This document shows, piece after piece, positions 17,618 through 27,348 of a DNA stretch of 64,000 bases. The translations under genes were made by a program, and so were the position numbers. How positions within the stretch are numbered: position 1 is the stretch's first letter; each line of letters begins with the position of its first letter. Origin of the DNA: Staphylococcus muscae (GTDB taxonomy: Bacteria; Bacillota; Bacilli; Staphylococcales; Staphylococcaceae); contig NZ_CP027848.1 in NCBI RefSeq assembly GCF_003019275.1, positions 1,488,001-1,552,000 of the forward strand, in the 5' to 3' direction. The notes beneath the pieces were generated by a model that was not told where the DNA came from, searched no databases, and was given only the letters and a program-made list of their open reading frames with translations.

Positions 17618-17696
17618 TTTTATAACTGTACCCACGGATTCCTATAATCCAATAATATAATTTCTAGATGTTGTTAAGGGCAAATTTAAAATGTAG

Positions 17697-18847
17697 GAAA
17701 ACGGCAATTTAATCGCAGTTATTTGTGGTGGGATCTTGCCATTTATCCAGAAAGATTGGGAAAAGGGGAAAATCGCCATTAGCTTTATCTTTTTCAAAGT
17801 TTTAGGTGCGATGATTGGTATCTTACTATTTTTTAGAATTGGTCCAGATTGGTTTGTGAATGAGAATACAGGGTTATACCTGTATGATTATCTTGTTGTA
17901 CCTGTAGGGTTGACAGTACCTATTGGAGCGGCGTTTCTTACATTTCTGGTTAGCTATGGGTTGTTTGAGTTTGTCGGGGTATTCACACAACGTATTATGA
18001 AACCAATATGGAATGTACCTGGTCGTGCAGCAGTTAATGCACTAGCTTCATTTGTCGCAAGTTTTGCAGTAGGTTTGTTGATTACAGACAAGGAGTATAG
18101 AGAAGGTAAATACAATCATAAAGAAGCAGTCATTATTGCTACTGGTTTTTCAACAGTAACGGTGGCATTTATGATTGTTATTGCTAAAACTTTAGATTTA
18201 ATGTCACATTGGAACTTATATTTCTTTGTAACGCTGTTCGTTACCTTTGCAGTCACAGCACTGACAACACGTATTCCACCTATTAGTCGCATGAGTACAG
18301 AATATTATGATACGCCTGAAGTTGAAGAAGGTTTAAGTGATTTGTCTTTTAAAGATAAGGTTTCACTTGCATGGGAGCGGGGACTCACAACGGTTAAAGA
18401 ATCACCAAGTTTATTGAACAACGTATGGAAAAACTTTAAAGAAGGTATCTTGATGACGATGAGCATCCTGCCTACAATCTTATTAATTGGCCTTATTTTC
18501 ATGTTACTTGCTGAGTATACACCGGTCTTTAACTATGTTGCGTATATCTTCTATCCACTAACAGCACTTTTACAAATTCCAGAACCATTCTTAGCTGCAA
18601 AAGGAACAGCCATTGGTATTACAGAAATGTTCTTACCATCACTCATTGTAGTCGGTGCACCAATCGTAACTAAATTTATTATTGCTGTTGTATCAGTGTC
18701 CACAATCATATTCTTTTCAGTCAGCGTTCCAAGTATGATGTCGACACACATACCATTAAAGATACATGACTTTTGATTATCTGGTTTGAACGTTCGATTC
18801 TTAGTTTAATCATTGTGACACCACTGGCATTCTTATTCTTAGGTTAA
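17697..18847 (+). pseudogene. YjiH-family nucleoside-recognition membrane protein, decayed
   Basis: Remnant of a YjiH-type transporter-like protein with Gate domains. The frame opens after a stop at 17694 with LIAVICGGILPFIQKDWEKG and lacks the first ~60 residues with their helix. It is then intact through VGLTVPIGAAFLTFLVSYGL, ASFVASFAVGLLITDKEYR and GTAIGITEMFLPSLIVVGAP. At 18771-18776 it hits TTT TGA; shifting frame at 18773 restores LIIWFERSILSLIIVTPLAF and the natural stop at 18845. It therefore has both a 5' loss and a 3' frameshift. Multiple hydrophobic helices remain, but a functional product is unlikely. Confidence 0.85.
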
Positions 18848-18874
18848 TAAAGAAAAGTTCATATAGAATCAATA

Positions 18875-18920
18875 GATATTTTAGAAAAGAGTATGAGTAT
18901 ATTCATTTCTAGAATATCTT
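18875..18920. terminator. Hairpin downstream of the YjiH remnant
   Basis: GATATT-T-TAGAAA and TTTCTA-G-AATATC pair over a 20-base loop, followed by TTTTTT. Apart from this, 18848-19207 shows no gene or other feature. Confidence 0.65.
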
Positions 18921-19207
18921 TTTTAGTGACAAATCAAAGCTTTATTGTTTCTAGAATGATTGAAGCGGTTGAACCTAACCACAGCGCATAAATATATGAG
19001 ACATATCACTTTTGGGGCATATATATTATAAACAACTTCCAAAAACAACTTGAAAATTCTTTAACATGCATTTAATTTGCACGTAATGTTTTCTGTTGTA
19101 AACCAGTTTATTGATAGCTGTTATACAGTCTTTATTAGTTTAAAGAGTTATTATAAATACCCGTTCCAATAAGTGTTGAGCAAACATGTCGAGGGAAGTA
19201 ATGATTT

Positions 19208-20014
19208 CTAATCAAAATAATTAGTTAATTGTTCTTGTATAAGTTCTAAACCATTATAAAAGACAATCCATTTCGCAAATATAAAAATAACTATTGTTAA
19301 AAGTATAATTGTCACTCTTACTAGTGGATCCTCTAACTGTCCATCATAATCATTCAAATCAAATAGATATATACCAAGTATCGTATTATTTGCTAAGACG
19401 ATCATCATAATAATGAGAATAAAACAGACAATTAGATAATTAGTGAAATTGTTAGTGGATGAATTATAGACAAACTCTTCATAATACTTATTATTCCATA
19501 AATCAATAAATATTAATGAGTTGGTTAAAACAATAATCATACTTAACGGTATCTTTCTTTTAGTGATATAAGGTTTGATGATGATAGTGATAATTAATAT
19601 TAATCCACTGATTATGTTAATTAATAGGGAACCTAGCAAAGCATTTTGCAGAGAATATACAAGAAGTTTGGTTATATTCGTAAGAGTTATACCGCCATCT
19701 AAGATGTTAATATTTTGAAGGAACACAGGATACATTTTAAATAATGTATATAAGCCAGTACCAAAAAATGCAATCATAAAAATCCAATGAAAGTATTTTA
19801 TGTAACGTCGTTTTTCTTGAAATATTTTATTTGAATGTTTTTCTTCTACTATATTGATATTATTGTTGATGTAGGATTGATTATGAGTTCCAGTGTTAAT
19901 ATAGTTATTATTTGAATTCATATTAGATTGATTGTTTAAATTTATAGCTTTAATTGCTAATAATAAAGATAAAACTCCTGTAATTGTTTGAATAATTAAT
20001 AAACTTTGCTCCAA
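19208..20014 (-). CDS. Polytopic membrane protein with Asn-rich linker, unknown
   Basis: About 268 residues from a TTG at 20014 preceded by GGAAGGGA; an ATG in frame at 20032 lacks a ribosome-binding site. An N-terminal helix (LIIQTITGVLSLLLAI) leads to an Asn-rich linker (NNQSNMNSNNNYINTG, then HNQSYINNN), then five more helices spread over residues 70-255. The short loop DLNDYDGQLEDP lies near the last helix. No family recognised. Very low GC and isolated position in the accessory stretch suggest horizontal origin. N-terminal helix plus Asn-rich spacer is unusual among staphylococcal housekeeping membrane proteins. Confidence 0.6.
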   Translation of the reverse strand: MEQSLLIIQTITGVLSLLLAIKAINLNNQSNMNSNNNYINTGTHNQSYINNNINIVEEKHSNKIFQEKRRYIKYFHWIFMIAFFGTGLYTLFKMYPVFLQNINILDGGITLTNITKLLVYSLQNALLGSLLINIISGLILIITIIIKPYITKRKIPLSMIIVLTNSLIFIDLWNNKYYEEFVYNSSTNNFTNYLIVCFILIIMMIVLANNTILGIYLFDLNDYDGQLEDPLVRVTIILLTIVIFIFAKWIVFYNGLELIQEQLTNYFD

Positions 20015-20190
20015 AATTATATTCCCTTCCATAAAGATATATAAATAATATATAATCAAATATAGCAACACTAAAATTACAAGTAAAGTATTATTTAGCT
20101 CTTTTTAAATCATAAGTATTCAATTTGGAAGTGATGAATATTTTATGATTGTATTAGTAAACCACAAGTCCCTGAAAAGGAGTGAAGATT

Positions 20191-20753
20191 ATGAAGTCTG
20201 AATATTTAAAAAAATAATATGTGAAGTGATTGATAGTTCTGAAAGTAATGCTTGGAATGATGCGGTACAAGAATGGGAAATATATGATGTAGAGGAAGAT
20301 GAGCACAATAGTTCCTCTTGTATATGCGGGAAAGAAAATATTAGATACTTATTTACAATAAAAAATATGAAGAATGATAAGATTCTCTTTCCTATCGGTA
20401 GTTCATGTATAAAAAAATTTAATCGAAATGATTTGAATGAGATTACTTCTGTTAATGAAAGGTTATTTAAGTTATTCCATGCAGTAAAAGAGAATAAGTT
20501 TATATCTCTGGATAGTGATTATTTTTCTAGAAAATTATTGAGATACCTTTTTGACCAAAATGCATTTAAGCCTAATAAATATAATAATTATAATGCAAAA
20601 AATGATTATGAATTCATTTTAAAAATGTTTAATCAAAGAAGAGAGCCTAGTGATAAACAAAAAAGTAAAATTAAAGCTATTATAGTGACTTCAATAAAAC
20701 CATTTCTTGAGAGAAGACTTAGTGACAAAGTAGTAAGAAGAAAGAATATATAA
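20191..20753 (+). pseudogene. Hypothetical protein frameshifted in a poly-A run
   Basis: The ATG at 20191 has AAAAGGAGTGAAGATT upstream and begins MKSEYLKK, but meets TAA after an A7 run (20208-20214). Adding one A continues it without a break as IICEVIDSSESNAWNDAVQE to the stop at 20753, giving about 187 residues. The long open part (from 20226) has no good start of its own. It contains CICGKENIRYLF and ILFPIGSSCIKKF, whose cysteines could bind zinc, and a basic C-terminus (ERRLSDKVVRRKNI). No family named. The run may be a phase-variable tract, a fixed mutation or a sequencing error. Confidence 0.65.
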
Positions 20754-20907
20754 AAAACCTCTATTTATTTTTACGTTTATGAAATAATGATAGACTAACA
20801 TCATCTCATTATATTTTAAATAAAGAAATCACCTTTTACTACATTATGTTAGCGATACAAAAGAGGACTACCAATGATCTTACTCAAATGCAGTCACACG
20901 TCTATTT

Positions 20908-21171
20908 ATGGATGCACCACCGATACATATGAACTATTTTTTTGGATTTCGTTCTAAGAAGGCGATGAAGAGTCAGAAAAATTGGAATCAAGCACAAAAG
21001 CTTTATGCAGAAATGCTTGTAAAAGCTTGTCGTTATACATTGATAGTCTCAGTTGTACCACTTATCATTGATATTGCTTTATTAATTATGAACAATGATA
21101 AATTGTTTATCACTTCAGTTATTTCCCAGGCAATCACCTTCTTGTTAGTTCATTTTGTCGTATGTGGGTAA
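20908..21171 (+). CDS. SdpI-family membrane protein, probably truncated
   Basis: An 87-residue frame starting with the SdpI/YhfL signature: NYFFGFRSKKAMKSQKNW followed by NQAQKLYAEML, then two membrane helices (about 40-60 and 68-86). Family members carry an extra N-terminal helix, absent here because of an in-frame stop shortly upstream. No ribosome-binding site precedes the ATG. SdpI-like proteins include the SdpC-toxin immunity protein of Bacillus. Likely a remnant. Confidence 0.5.
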   Translation: MDAPPIHMNYFFGFRSKKAMKSQKNWNQAQKLYAEMLVKACRYTLIVSVVPLIIDIALLIMNNDKLFITSVISQAITFLLVHFVVCG

Positions 21172-21244
21172 GTCAATCGACAGTTGGATTAGTGATATAG
21201 CAGTTATGTTATGATTAGGAAATATACACACCAAAGGACTCATT

Positions 21245-21445
21245 ATGGAGGATAAACAAAAACAACAAATGCCGAAGTCTCAACAAGGATTACTGGCAAT
21301 AATTATCGTTATACTCGCCCTTGAAATGATACTGACCAATTTCTTTATTTCATTCAGTTCACCGATTTTCAAAGGATTAACGATCATACACGGTCTTTTA
21401 ATGCTGATATTTTTAGCACGACAAGTGAAGCGAAAAGGACTTTAA
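21245..21445 (+). CDS. Small two-helix membrane protein (66 aa)
   Basis: Sixty-six residues: a polar N-terminus (MEDKQKQQMPKSQQG), two hydrophobic helices (about 16-36 and 42-60) and a basic tail QVKRKGL. No close family recognised. A weak purine-rich stretch (ATTATGGAGG overlaps the start) leaves the start uncertain. It ends just before a strong terminator shared with the converging sugar-transporter gene. Confidence 0.5.
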   Translation: MEDKQKQQMPKSQQGLLAIIIVILALEMILTNFFISFSSPIFKGLTIIHGLLMLIFLARQVKRKGL

Positions 21446-21451
21446 ATAAAT

Positions 21452-21491
21452 ATCCCCCAATGAACACATTAAGGTGTATCGCTGGGGGATT
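21452..21491. terminator. Convergent terminator between the small membrane gene and the xyl operon
   Basis: ATCCCCCA..GA-ACAC and GTGT..TCGCTGGGGGAT form a strong stem with T/A-rich flanks on both strands. Confidence 0.85.
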
Positions 21492-21495
21492 GTTG

Positions 21496-22884
21496 TTATT
21501 TTTGCCATACGTTTTCGAGTGCTTCGAGTGTTTTGCCTTTTGTTTCTGGGATGAATTTCCAGATGAAGAGGCCAGATAAGATACACATCAATGCGTAGAA
21601 TCCGTATGTGAATGTACCGCTGAATGCCATCATAGACGGATATGTTGATGTGATTGTGAAGTTGGCAAGCCATTGTGCTGCAACGGCAATGGCCATGGCA
21701 CCACTACGAATACGGTTCGGGAAGATTTCAGAGAGTAATACCCATGTAATCGGACCCCAACTCATCATGAATGACGCTGTGTAGATAACCATGAATAACA
21801 GTGTGATGATGCCGAATGTACCGTTCGCTGTAAGGACACTCATGCCAATCATACCGATAGCCATACCTGTTGAACCGATAATAAGTAATGGTTTACGGCC
21901 AAATTTGTCGACGTATAAGATAGCGACAACGGTAAAGATAACGTTGACTAAGCCCATCACAACGGTTTGAACCATAGCTGCATTACCACCGGCACCGAGT
22001 TGTTCAAAGATACGTGGTGCGTAATACAATGCGACGTTGATACCAATGAATTGTTGGAAAATGGATAGGAAAATCCCAACAATAACAACCGTTTTACCAA
22101 AACTGAAAAGTGGTGCTTTGATGTCTGTTTCTTTATTTTTTGTTGATACGATGTCGTTAAATACTTTTTGTGCATGGTTTGCGGATGTATAGATTTTGTT
22201 CAACACAGACAACGCTTCTTGTTCTTTGTTGATCAACGTTAAGTAACGTGGTGTTTCTGGCACGAAGAACAACAGGAAGAAGAAGACAGCTGCTGGAATG
22301 GCTTCTGTTGCGAACATATAACGCCATCCGATTGTTTGAATCCACTGTGCTGTTTCTCCATAGATAATGCCGTAGTTAACGAAGTATACAACGAGCATCC
22401 CAAAGATAATCGCGAACTGGTTGAACGATACCAAACGTCCACGAATACTGGAAGGTGAGATTTCACTGATATATACCGGTGAAATCGCTGATGCCAGCCC
22501 GACACCAATTCCGCCGATGACACGATAGATGTTGAACATAATCAGTAATGCAAGTGTCGGTTCGCCAGGTGTGAAGAATAAAAATTCTGGGTAGCCTGAC
22601 AGCAATGCTGAGATGACGAAAAGAATCGCTGCGACTTGTAAGGTACGTTTACGACCTAAGCGACTAGAAAGTGTTGATGACAGAATCCCACCGATAACAC
22701 AGCCGATTAAGGCACTGGAAACGGTAAGACCATGAATCAGGTCGTTATAGTCCGCTGTAATATATTTTTGTAATGATTGCTCGGCACCTGAGATAACGGC
22801 TGTATCATAACCGAATAGTAAACCACCGAGCGTGGCAATTAAGGCAATGGTGAAAATGAACTTTTTATTATCATAGTTTCTCAT
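21496..22884 (-). CDS. MFS sugar/proton symporter, probably xylose transporter
   Basis: A 462-residue sugar porter (MFS, XylE/GalP/GlcP type) with twelve predicted helices, importing a monosaccharide with a proton. Family motifs are GGLLFGYDTAVISGA in helix 1, RLGRKRTLQ in loop 2-3, VPETPRYL after helix 6, KFGRKPLL in loop 8-9 and the C-terminal PETKGKTLE. ATG 22884 chosen since GAGGGG lies 9 bases upstream; the frame is open much further 5' inside xylB. It follows xylB by 17 bp and xylA upstream, so xylose is the likely substrate, though glucose transport by such proteins is also known. Confidence 0.88.
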   Translation of the reverse strand: MRNYDNKKFIFTIALIATLGGLLFGYDTAVISGAEQSLQKYITADYNDLIHGLTVSSALIGCVIGGILSSTLSSRLGRKRTLQVAAILFVISALLSGYPEFLFFTPGEPTLALLIMFNIYRVIGGIGVGLASAISPVYISEISPSSIRGRLVSFNQFAIIFGMLVVYFVNYGIIYGETAQWIQTIGWRYMFATEAIPAAVFFFLLFFVPETPRYLTLINKEQEALSVLNKIYTSANHAQKVFNDIVSTKNKETDIKAPLFSFGKTVVIVGIFLSIFQQFIGINVALYYAPRIFEQLGAGGNAAMVQTVVMGLVNVIFTVVAILYVDKFGRKPLLIIGSTGMAIGMIGMSVLTANGTFGIITLLFMVIYTASFMMSWGPITWVLLSEIFPNRIRSGAMAIAVAAQWLANFTITSTYPSMMAFSGTFTYGFYALMCILSGLFIWKFIPETKGKTLEALENVWQK

Positions 22885-22901
22885 TGAATGCATCCCCTCG
22901 T

Positions 22902-24392
22902 TTATTTGAATGACAGTAATTGTTGAGAAATGGCTTGTGTTTGTTGATAAACTGACTGGTAGATTGGGAACAGTTTTTGATAAATCTGGTGCTGTTCTGT
23001 GTTTGGTTGAACGGTGTCTCGGTAACTGATCCATTGTTCTCGAATGTCTTGGAAGTCTTCAAACCAACCTGCTCCCATCGCCGCAAGAATAGCGGCACCG
23101 TAAGCAGGACCTTGTTCTTGTGTCAGCGTAATAATCTGCGCATTAAAGATGTCCGCTTGAATTTGGCGCCAGTCTGCGTTTTTCGCACCGCCACCGATTG
23201 AGACGATTTGTGTAATCGGTGTACCACTCTGGCGAATGATGTTGACACTTTCGTGAATTGAGAAGGTAATGCCTTCAATAACAGCACGTTTCAAGTCGTT
23301 ATCCGTCGTTGTCGCATCAAGTCCCATGAAGCTACTGCGTATTGTCGTGTCGTTGTACGGTGTACGTTCGCCTAAAAGATACGGTGTGAACAATAAACCA
23401 TTTGCACCGGCCTTCGTTTCCTCTAAACCTTCAAGAAATTGTTCAAAGTCTTCATCTGGACGTAAAAGCTTTTTGAGCCAGCCCAAGCTGTAACCTGCCG
23501 ATAGTGTCACGCCCATCATGTAGTTCTGGTTAGGGACACAGTGGTTAAAGTAATGGACACTGCCGTCATTCTCGAACTGTGGATCATTTTGAATAGATAG
23601 TGCGACACCAGACGTGCCGATGCTGACCATTTGTGTTTTGTCGTCTGTAATACCAGATCCGAGCGCACCGCATGCGTTGTCAGCGCCCCCTTGATAGATG
23701 GCCACATCATGTGAAATGCCAAGTTGTTGCTTGATATCATCCGTCAGTACACCATTTTTACCGTGTGACGGAATAATATCCGGTAAAATATCTGCACGAA
23801 TGTCTAATTGTTGTAATAAAGGCGTCGACCATGCGCCTTCTTTAACATTAAACAGTGACGTTCCTGATGCATCAGACGGTTCACTTAAGACATTGCCTGT
23901 CAGACGGAAGGCGATATAGTCTTTCGGTAACATGATTTTATGAATGCGATTGTAATGATCTGGTTCATGACGACGAACCCACATCAACTTTGGTAAGGTG
24001 AATCCTTCTAACACAGTGTTTTGTGTTTCTCGTAAGAACGTCTCTAAACCAACTGTATCGAGTAACGAACGGACTTCATCTGCTGTGCGTGTATCGTTCC
24101 ATAATATCGCAGGGCGAATTACGTCACCTTGTTCATCAATCGTTACGAGACCATGCATTTGTCCAGAAAAGCTAATACCTACAATGTCTTGTACGTCGTT
24201 TTGTTTAAAAAAGTATGTGAGACTCTCGATCGTGGCTTGATACCATACTTCCGGATCCATCTCGCTATATCCAGAGTGTGGGTGGTCTGTATGATAAGAG
24301 ACGCTGTATTGATCTACAACGTCTCCCTCCATATTGACTTTGAGACTTTTCAAGCCGCTCGTACCGATGTCCATGCCAATAACATAGTTCAT
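22902..24392 (-). CDS. xylB: Xylulokinase
   Basis: A 496-residue FGGY-family carbohydrate kinase that phosphorylates D-xylulose to xylulose 5-phosphate, which feeds the pentose phosphate pathway. Visible are the phosphate-binding GMDIGTSGLKS at the N-terminus, SFSGQMHGLV, AILWNDTRT, the middle QGGADNACGALGSG and the C-terminal IVSIGGGAKNADWRQIQADI. Of the two ATGs, the second (24392) has AAGGATGATCCAT in the right place. It begins 5 bp after the xylA stop, so the two are one operon. Confidence 0.93.
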   Translation of the reverse strand: MNYVIGMDIGTSGLKSLKVNMEGDVVDQYSVSYHTDHPHSGYSEMDPEVWYQATIESLTYFFKQNDVQDIVGISFSGQMHGLVTIDEQGDVIRPAILWNDTRTADEVRSLLDTVGLETFLRETQNTVLEGFTLPKLMWVRRHEPDHYNRIHKIMLPKDYIAFRLTGNVLSEPSDASGTSLFNVKEGAWSTPLLQQLDIRADILPDIIPSHGKNGVLTDDIKQQLGISHDVAIYQGGADNACGALGSGITDDKTQMVSIGTSGVALSIQNDPQFENDGSVHYFNHCVPNQNYMMGVTLSAGYSLGWLKKLLRPDEDFEQFLEGLEETKAGANGLLFTPYLLGERTPYNDTTIRSSFMGLDATTTDNDLKRAVIEGITFSIHESVNIIRQSGTPITQIVSIGGGAKNADWRQIQADIFNAQIITLTQEQGPAYGAAILAAMGAGWFEDFQDIREQWISYRDTVQPNTEQHQIYQKLFPIYQSVYQQTQAISQQLLSFK

Positions 24393-24397
24393 ATGGA

Positions 24398-25720
24398 TCA
24401 TCCTTCGTTGTTAATCGTTAAAATATATTGATTAATACGTGACTTGATGACTTCTAAGCGATCAGATTCTAAATCGATATCGCCAAGTTCTAATGCATGA
24501 GCTTCTAACTCTGCAAATGAAGTCGTATCATTCACAATTTTAGCCCCTAGTCCTTCTTTGTATGATGCATATTTATTGTCGACGATGTCTTCAAAGAAAC
24601 GATCTTCAATCATTTTATGTGCGACACGTAAGCCAAGTGCGAAAGCATCCATACCTACGATGTGCGTTAGTACTAAGTCTTCTTGTGCGAATGATGTACG
24701 TCTTGGTTTTGCATCGAAGTTAAGACCACCCGGAGTCAAACCGCCATTTTTCAAGATTTCATACATCGCAAGTGTTGTTTCATAAACATCTGATGGGAAT
24801 TCATCTGTATCCCAGCCAAGTAATGGATGACCTTGGTTCGCATCAACTGAACCTAACATGTCGTTATCACGTGCATAGCGTAATTCGTGTTGGAATGTAT
24901 GTCCTGCAAGTGTTGCGTGGTTCGCTTCAATATTGAATTTGAAGACATCTTCTAAGCCGTATTTTTGTAAGAATGCATGTGCTGTCGCAACGTCTGTATC
25001 GTATTGATGTGAAGTTGGCTCTTTTGGTTTTGGTTCAATTAAGAACTGACCTGTAAAGCCAATTTCGTCTGCATACGCTTTCGCCATTTTGAAGAAGCGT
25101 GCTAAGTTATCTAACTCTAACTTCATATCTGTGTTGAGTAAGCTTTCATAACCTTCACGACCACCCCAGAATACAAAGTTTTCTGCATCTAGCTTTTTCG
25201 CAATTTCTAATGATTTTTTCACTTTTGCGGCAGTATAGGCGAAAACATCTGCATGAGATGAAGTTGCAGCACCATGAACAAAACGTTCATGTGTGAAGTT
25301 GTTCGCTGTATTCCATAATAACTTCTTACCAGTGGCGTCCATTTTTTCTTTAATTAAGTCTGTGATGATGTCTAAGTTCGCATTTGTTTCAGCCAATGTT
25401 TTGCCTTCAGGTGCGATATCAACATCGTGGAAACAGAAATATTCAATACCCGTTTTGTCCATAAATTCAAAAATGGCTTCTACACGTGCTTTTGCTTTAT
25501 CCATTTCGTCTAAGTCGTCCCAATCACGTTGTGCTGTTCCTACACCGAATGGGTCAGATAAGTCTGCAGTGAATGTATGCCAGTAAGCCACACTGAATCT
25601 TAAATGTTCTTTCATTGTTTTGTCGCCGATTTTTTCATCTGCATTGTAATACTTAAAGCTAAATGGGTTTGTTGATGTGGGTCCTTCATAAGATACTTTG
25701 TCTATATTGAAATATGTCAT
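24398..25720 (-). CDS. xylA: Xylose isomerase
   Basis: A 440-residue xylose isomerase, the usual size of the group II enzymes, converting D-xylose to D-xylulose with divalent metals. Active-site segments are seen: YFCFHDVDI (catalytic His), [25 protein letters not shown] with metal-ligand Glu, [13 protein letters not shown], and [16 protein letters not shown]. Start at the ATG with CGGGAGGTTTTCTCT upstream; an earlier in-frame ATG lies in the operator. First gene of the xyl operon, directly behind the XylR operator and cre. Confidence 0.95.
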   Translation of the reverse strand: MTYFNIDKVSYEGPTSTNPFSFKYYNADEKIGDKTMKEHLRFSVAYWHTFTADLSDPFGVGTAQRDWDDLDEMDKAKARVEAIFEFMDKTGIEYFCFHDVDIAPEGKTLAETNANLDIITDLIKEKMDATGKKLLWNTANNFTHERFVHGAATSSHADVFAYTAAKVKKSLEIAKKLDAENFVFWGGREGYESLLNTDMKLELDNLARFFKMAKAYADEIGFTGQFLIEPKPKEPTSHQYDTDVATAHAFLQKYGLEDVFKFNIEANHATLAGHTFQHELRYARDNDMLGSVDANQGHPLLGWDTDEFPSDVYETTLAMYEILKNGGLTPGGLNFDAKPRRTSFAQEDLVLTHIVGMDAFALGLRVAHKMIEDRFFEDIVDNKYASYKEGLGAKIVNDTTSFAELEAHALELGDIDLESDRLEVIKSRINQYILTINNEG

Positions 25721-25738
25721 AGAGAAAACCTCCCGCAT

Positions 25739-25805
25739 GTTAGTTTGTTTAATAAATTAACTAACTAGAATATAGCACCTTTTTAAATGTTTGTAAACGT
25801 TTTCG
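25739..25805 (-). promoter_or_regulatory. xylA promoter, XylR operator and cre
   Basis: On the minus strand TTTACA and TATATT are 17 bp apart, and the -10 is extended (TGCTATATT). Downstream lies the imperfect 27-bp palindrome GTTAGTT...AACTAAC (25739-25765), the layout of Bacillus/Staphylococcus XylR operators. TGTAAACGTTTTCG (25792-25805) over the -35 is a good catabolite-responsive element, so both xylose induction and glucose repression through CcpA are predicted. Confidence 0.85.
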
Positions 25806-25812
25806 TAAATAA

Positions 25813-25842
25813 AAAAACAACCCAAATGTTGGATTGTTTTTT
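25813..25842 (-). terminator. Hairpin at the end of xylR / upstream of the xyl promoter
   Basis: AAAAACAA..CCA and TGG..TTGTTTTTT form a stem. It lies between the convergent-sided end of xylR and the xylA promoter and could terminate transcripts in either direction. Confidence 0.65.
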
Positions 25843-26986
25843 ACGATGAAAAATCAAGTTTGATGTTGTCGATATCGAGAATGCGTTGTGTAATTCCCAA
25901 TGCGCCGCCAAATAACGTCGCATATCGGACGTTAGACGTTAGACGTATCATGGTCGCATAGTGTGAATAGGCATGAAGTCTCTCTTGAATTTGTATTAAA
26001 ATATCAGGGATTTCATTCATAATTGGACAGTTGATAAAGATATGTGCTGGATTAAGTTGTATTGAAAAGTTATGAATCAACACAGTAATGCGACTGATAA
26101 AATGTTCAATTTCTTCACAAACAATCGGGTGTTGTGACTTGTAATAAGTTGCGATTGTTTCAAGCGCCAGCGATTCATCTAAGCGGTCAGAAAGGCATGA
26201 AATCAGCGCATCTTGAGAACAAATATTTTCGATTTTGTCATAGTGCGTTCCTGAGACACGTACAAGCGACTGGCCAATTTCACCCGCACTGCCATCTGCC
26301 CCACGATACAGTTGATTGTTCAATATGAGACCTGCGCCAATCCCTTTGTGAATACTGAGCGTTGCCAAACTTCCTGTGCATGTATGGTTGCGTAGCGCAT
26401 GCTCATACAGCGCAGCCAAGTTTGCTTCATTTTCTATAAGTACGGGTACTTGGGCATATTGTTCCAATCGGTCTGTCACCGATATACTACCCAGTTCAAG
26501 GAATGGTAGCGTGCGAATCGATTGGTCTTGGTTTACAATTCCGTGAATAGACACCGCAACCCCGAGTAAGCCATGTTGCGTGTCACGTTGGTCGTGTGGA
26601 TCCAACTCTGTTTCTACAATCGACAAAGCACATGCCATCGTTTTCTCTGATAGGGGATATGAACGATACGCCATCATCTTACCGCTAAATGCATTGATCA
26701 TTATATCCACAGAGTCATAAGTGAAATCTAGCGATACGGTATAGCCAAAATCGGGATTAATCTCCAGCAAAATGGTCTTTCTACCGCCTTTTTTCGTACT
26801 CTCTCCTTGTCCTGCTTCTCGAACAACGCCTTGTGTCTTTAAGCCATTGACGACACCTGATATCGTCGCCTTATTCGTCTCTGTCAATCGTGCAATCTCT
26901 GTCATCGAAATCGGTTTATGATTAAAGATCGCCTTCAGCACCATCTGTTCATTGGCAGTAAAGGCTAAGTGTTGCATCTGTTTCAT
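25841..26986 (-). CDS. xylR: ROK-family xylose repressor
   Basis: A 381-residue repressor: N-terminal winged helix (about residues 10-65; MTEIARLTETNKATISGVVN), then a ROK sugar-kinase-like domain with VLIENEANLAALYEH, GIGAGLILNNQLYRG and GSAGEIGQS. The typical zinc-ligand cysteine cluster of ROK kinases is not evident (one Cys in IENICSQ), as expected for a repressor. It should bind the palindrome upstream of xylA and release it with xylose. ATG chosen with AAAGGGG 9 bases upstream. It is transcribed in the same direction as xylA but lies upstream of the operon with its own promoter. Confidence 0.9.
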   Translation of the reverse strand: MKQMQHLAFTANEQMVLKAIFNHKPISMTEIARLTETNKATISGVVNGLKTQGVVREAGQGESTKKGGRKTILLEINPDFGYTVSLDFTYDSVDIMINAFSGKMMAYRSYPLSEKTMACALSIVETELDPHDQRDTQHGLLGVAVSIHGIVNQDQSIRTLPFLELGSISVTDRLEQYAQVPVLIENEANLAALYEHALRNHTCTGSLATLSIHKGIGAGLILNNQLYRGADGSAGEIGQSLVRVSGTHYDKIENICSQDALISCLSDRLDESLALETIATYYKSQHPIVCEEIEHFISRITVLIHNFSIQLNPAHIFINCPIMNEIPDILIQIQERLHAYSHYATMIRLTSNVRYATLFGGALGITQRILDIDNIKLDFSS

Positions 26987-27111
26987 TGCGCGTACCCCTT
27001 TAATGTGTTCTTACTATTTAGACGTTCGGCAGGTAGATGTAAATGTCTGCCATAATAATACATAAGTATAGCATTAATTGAAGATATGTGTGGTGAAAGG
27101 TATATCCATAG

Positions 27112-27186
27112 ATTTTGTTTTTCACACTGGAAGCGATTTGTCATTATTTAGAATGTCAGCCTGGTGATATTATCGTAAATGAATAA
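27112..27186 (+). pseudogene. C-terminal remnant of a small Xre-type regulator
   Basis: Twenty-four codons, ILFFTLEAICHYLECQPGDI then IVNE and a stop. TLExICxYLxCQPGDI is the tail of the short YozG-type HTH regulators. There is a stop directly upstream and no start. A terminator follows at 27200. The rest of 26987-27348 shows only the promoter region of the next lipoprotein gene. Confidence 0.6.
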
Positions 27187-27199
27187 AGATATTAACGTT

Positions 27200-27236
27200 A
27201 CGCCATATATTCTCTTATTAGGGAATATGGCGTTTT
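27200..27236 (+). terminator. Terminator after the regulator remnant
   Basis: ACGCCATAT and ATATGGCGT form a stem over a 17-base loop with GTTTTTG following. Confidence 0.8.
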
Positions 27237-27348
27237 TGTGTAACTAACATTCTATATATAAGTCATCAAAGGATATAGACCTTTAATGTCTAAAAAGCCT
27301 ATGAGATAATATAGTTGTAATCAATATAAAAATAAGGGTGATATGACT

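Noticed and set aside
22885..23034. Fifty-codon N-terminal extension of the sugar transporter overlapping xylB
   Set aside because: It is out of frame with xylB, polar, and the ATG at 22884 with GAGGGG fits the family's N-terminus.
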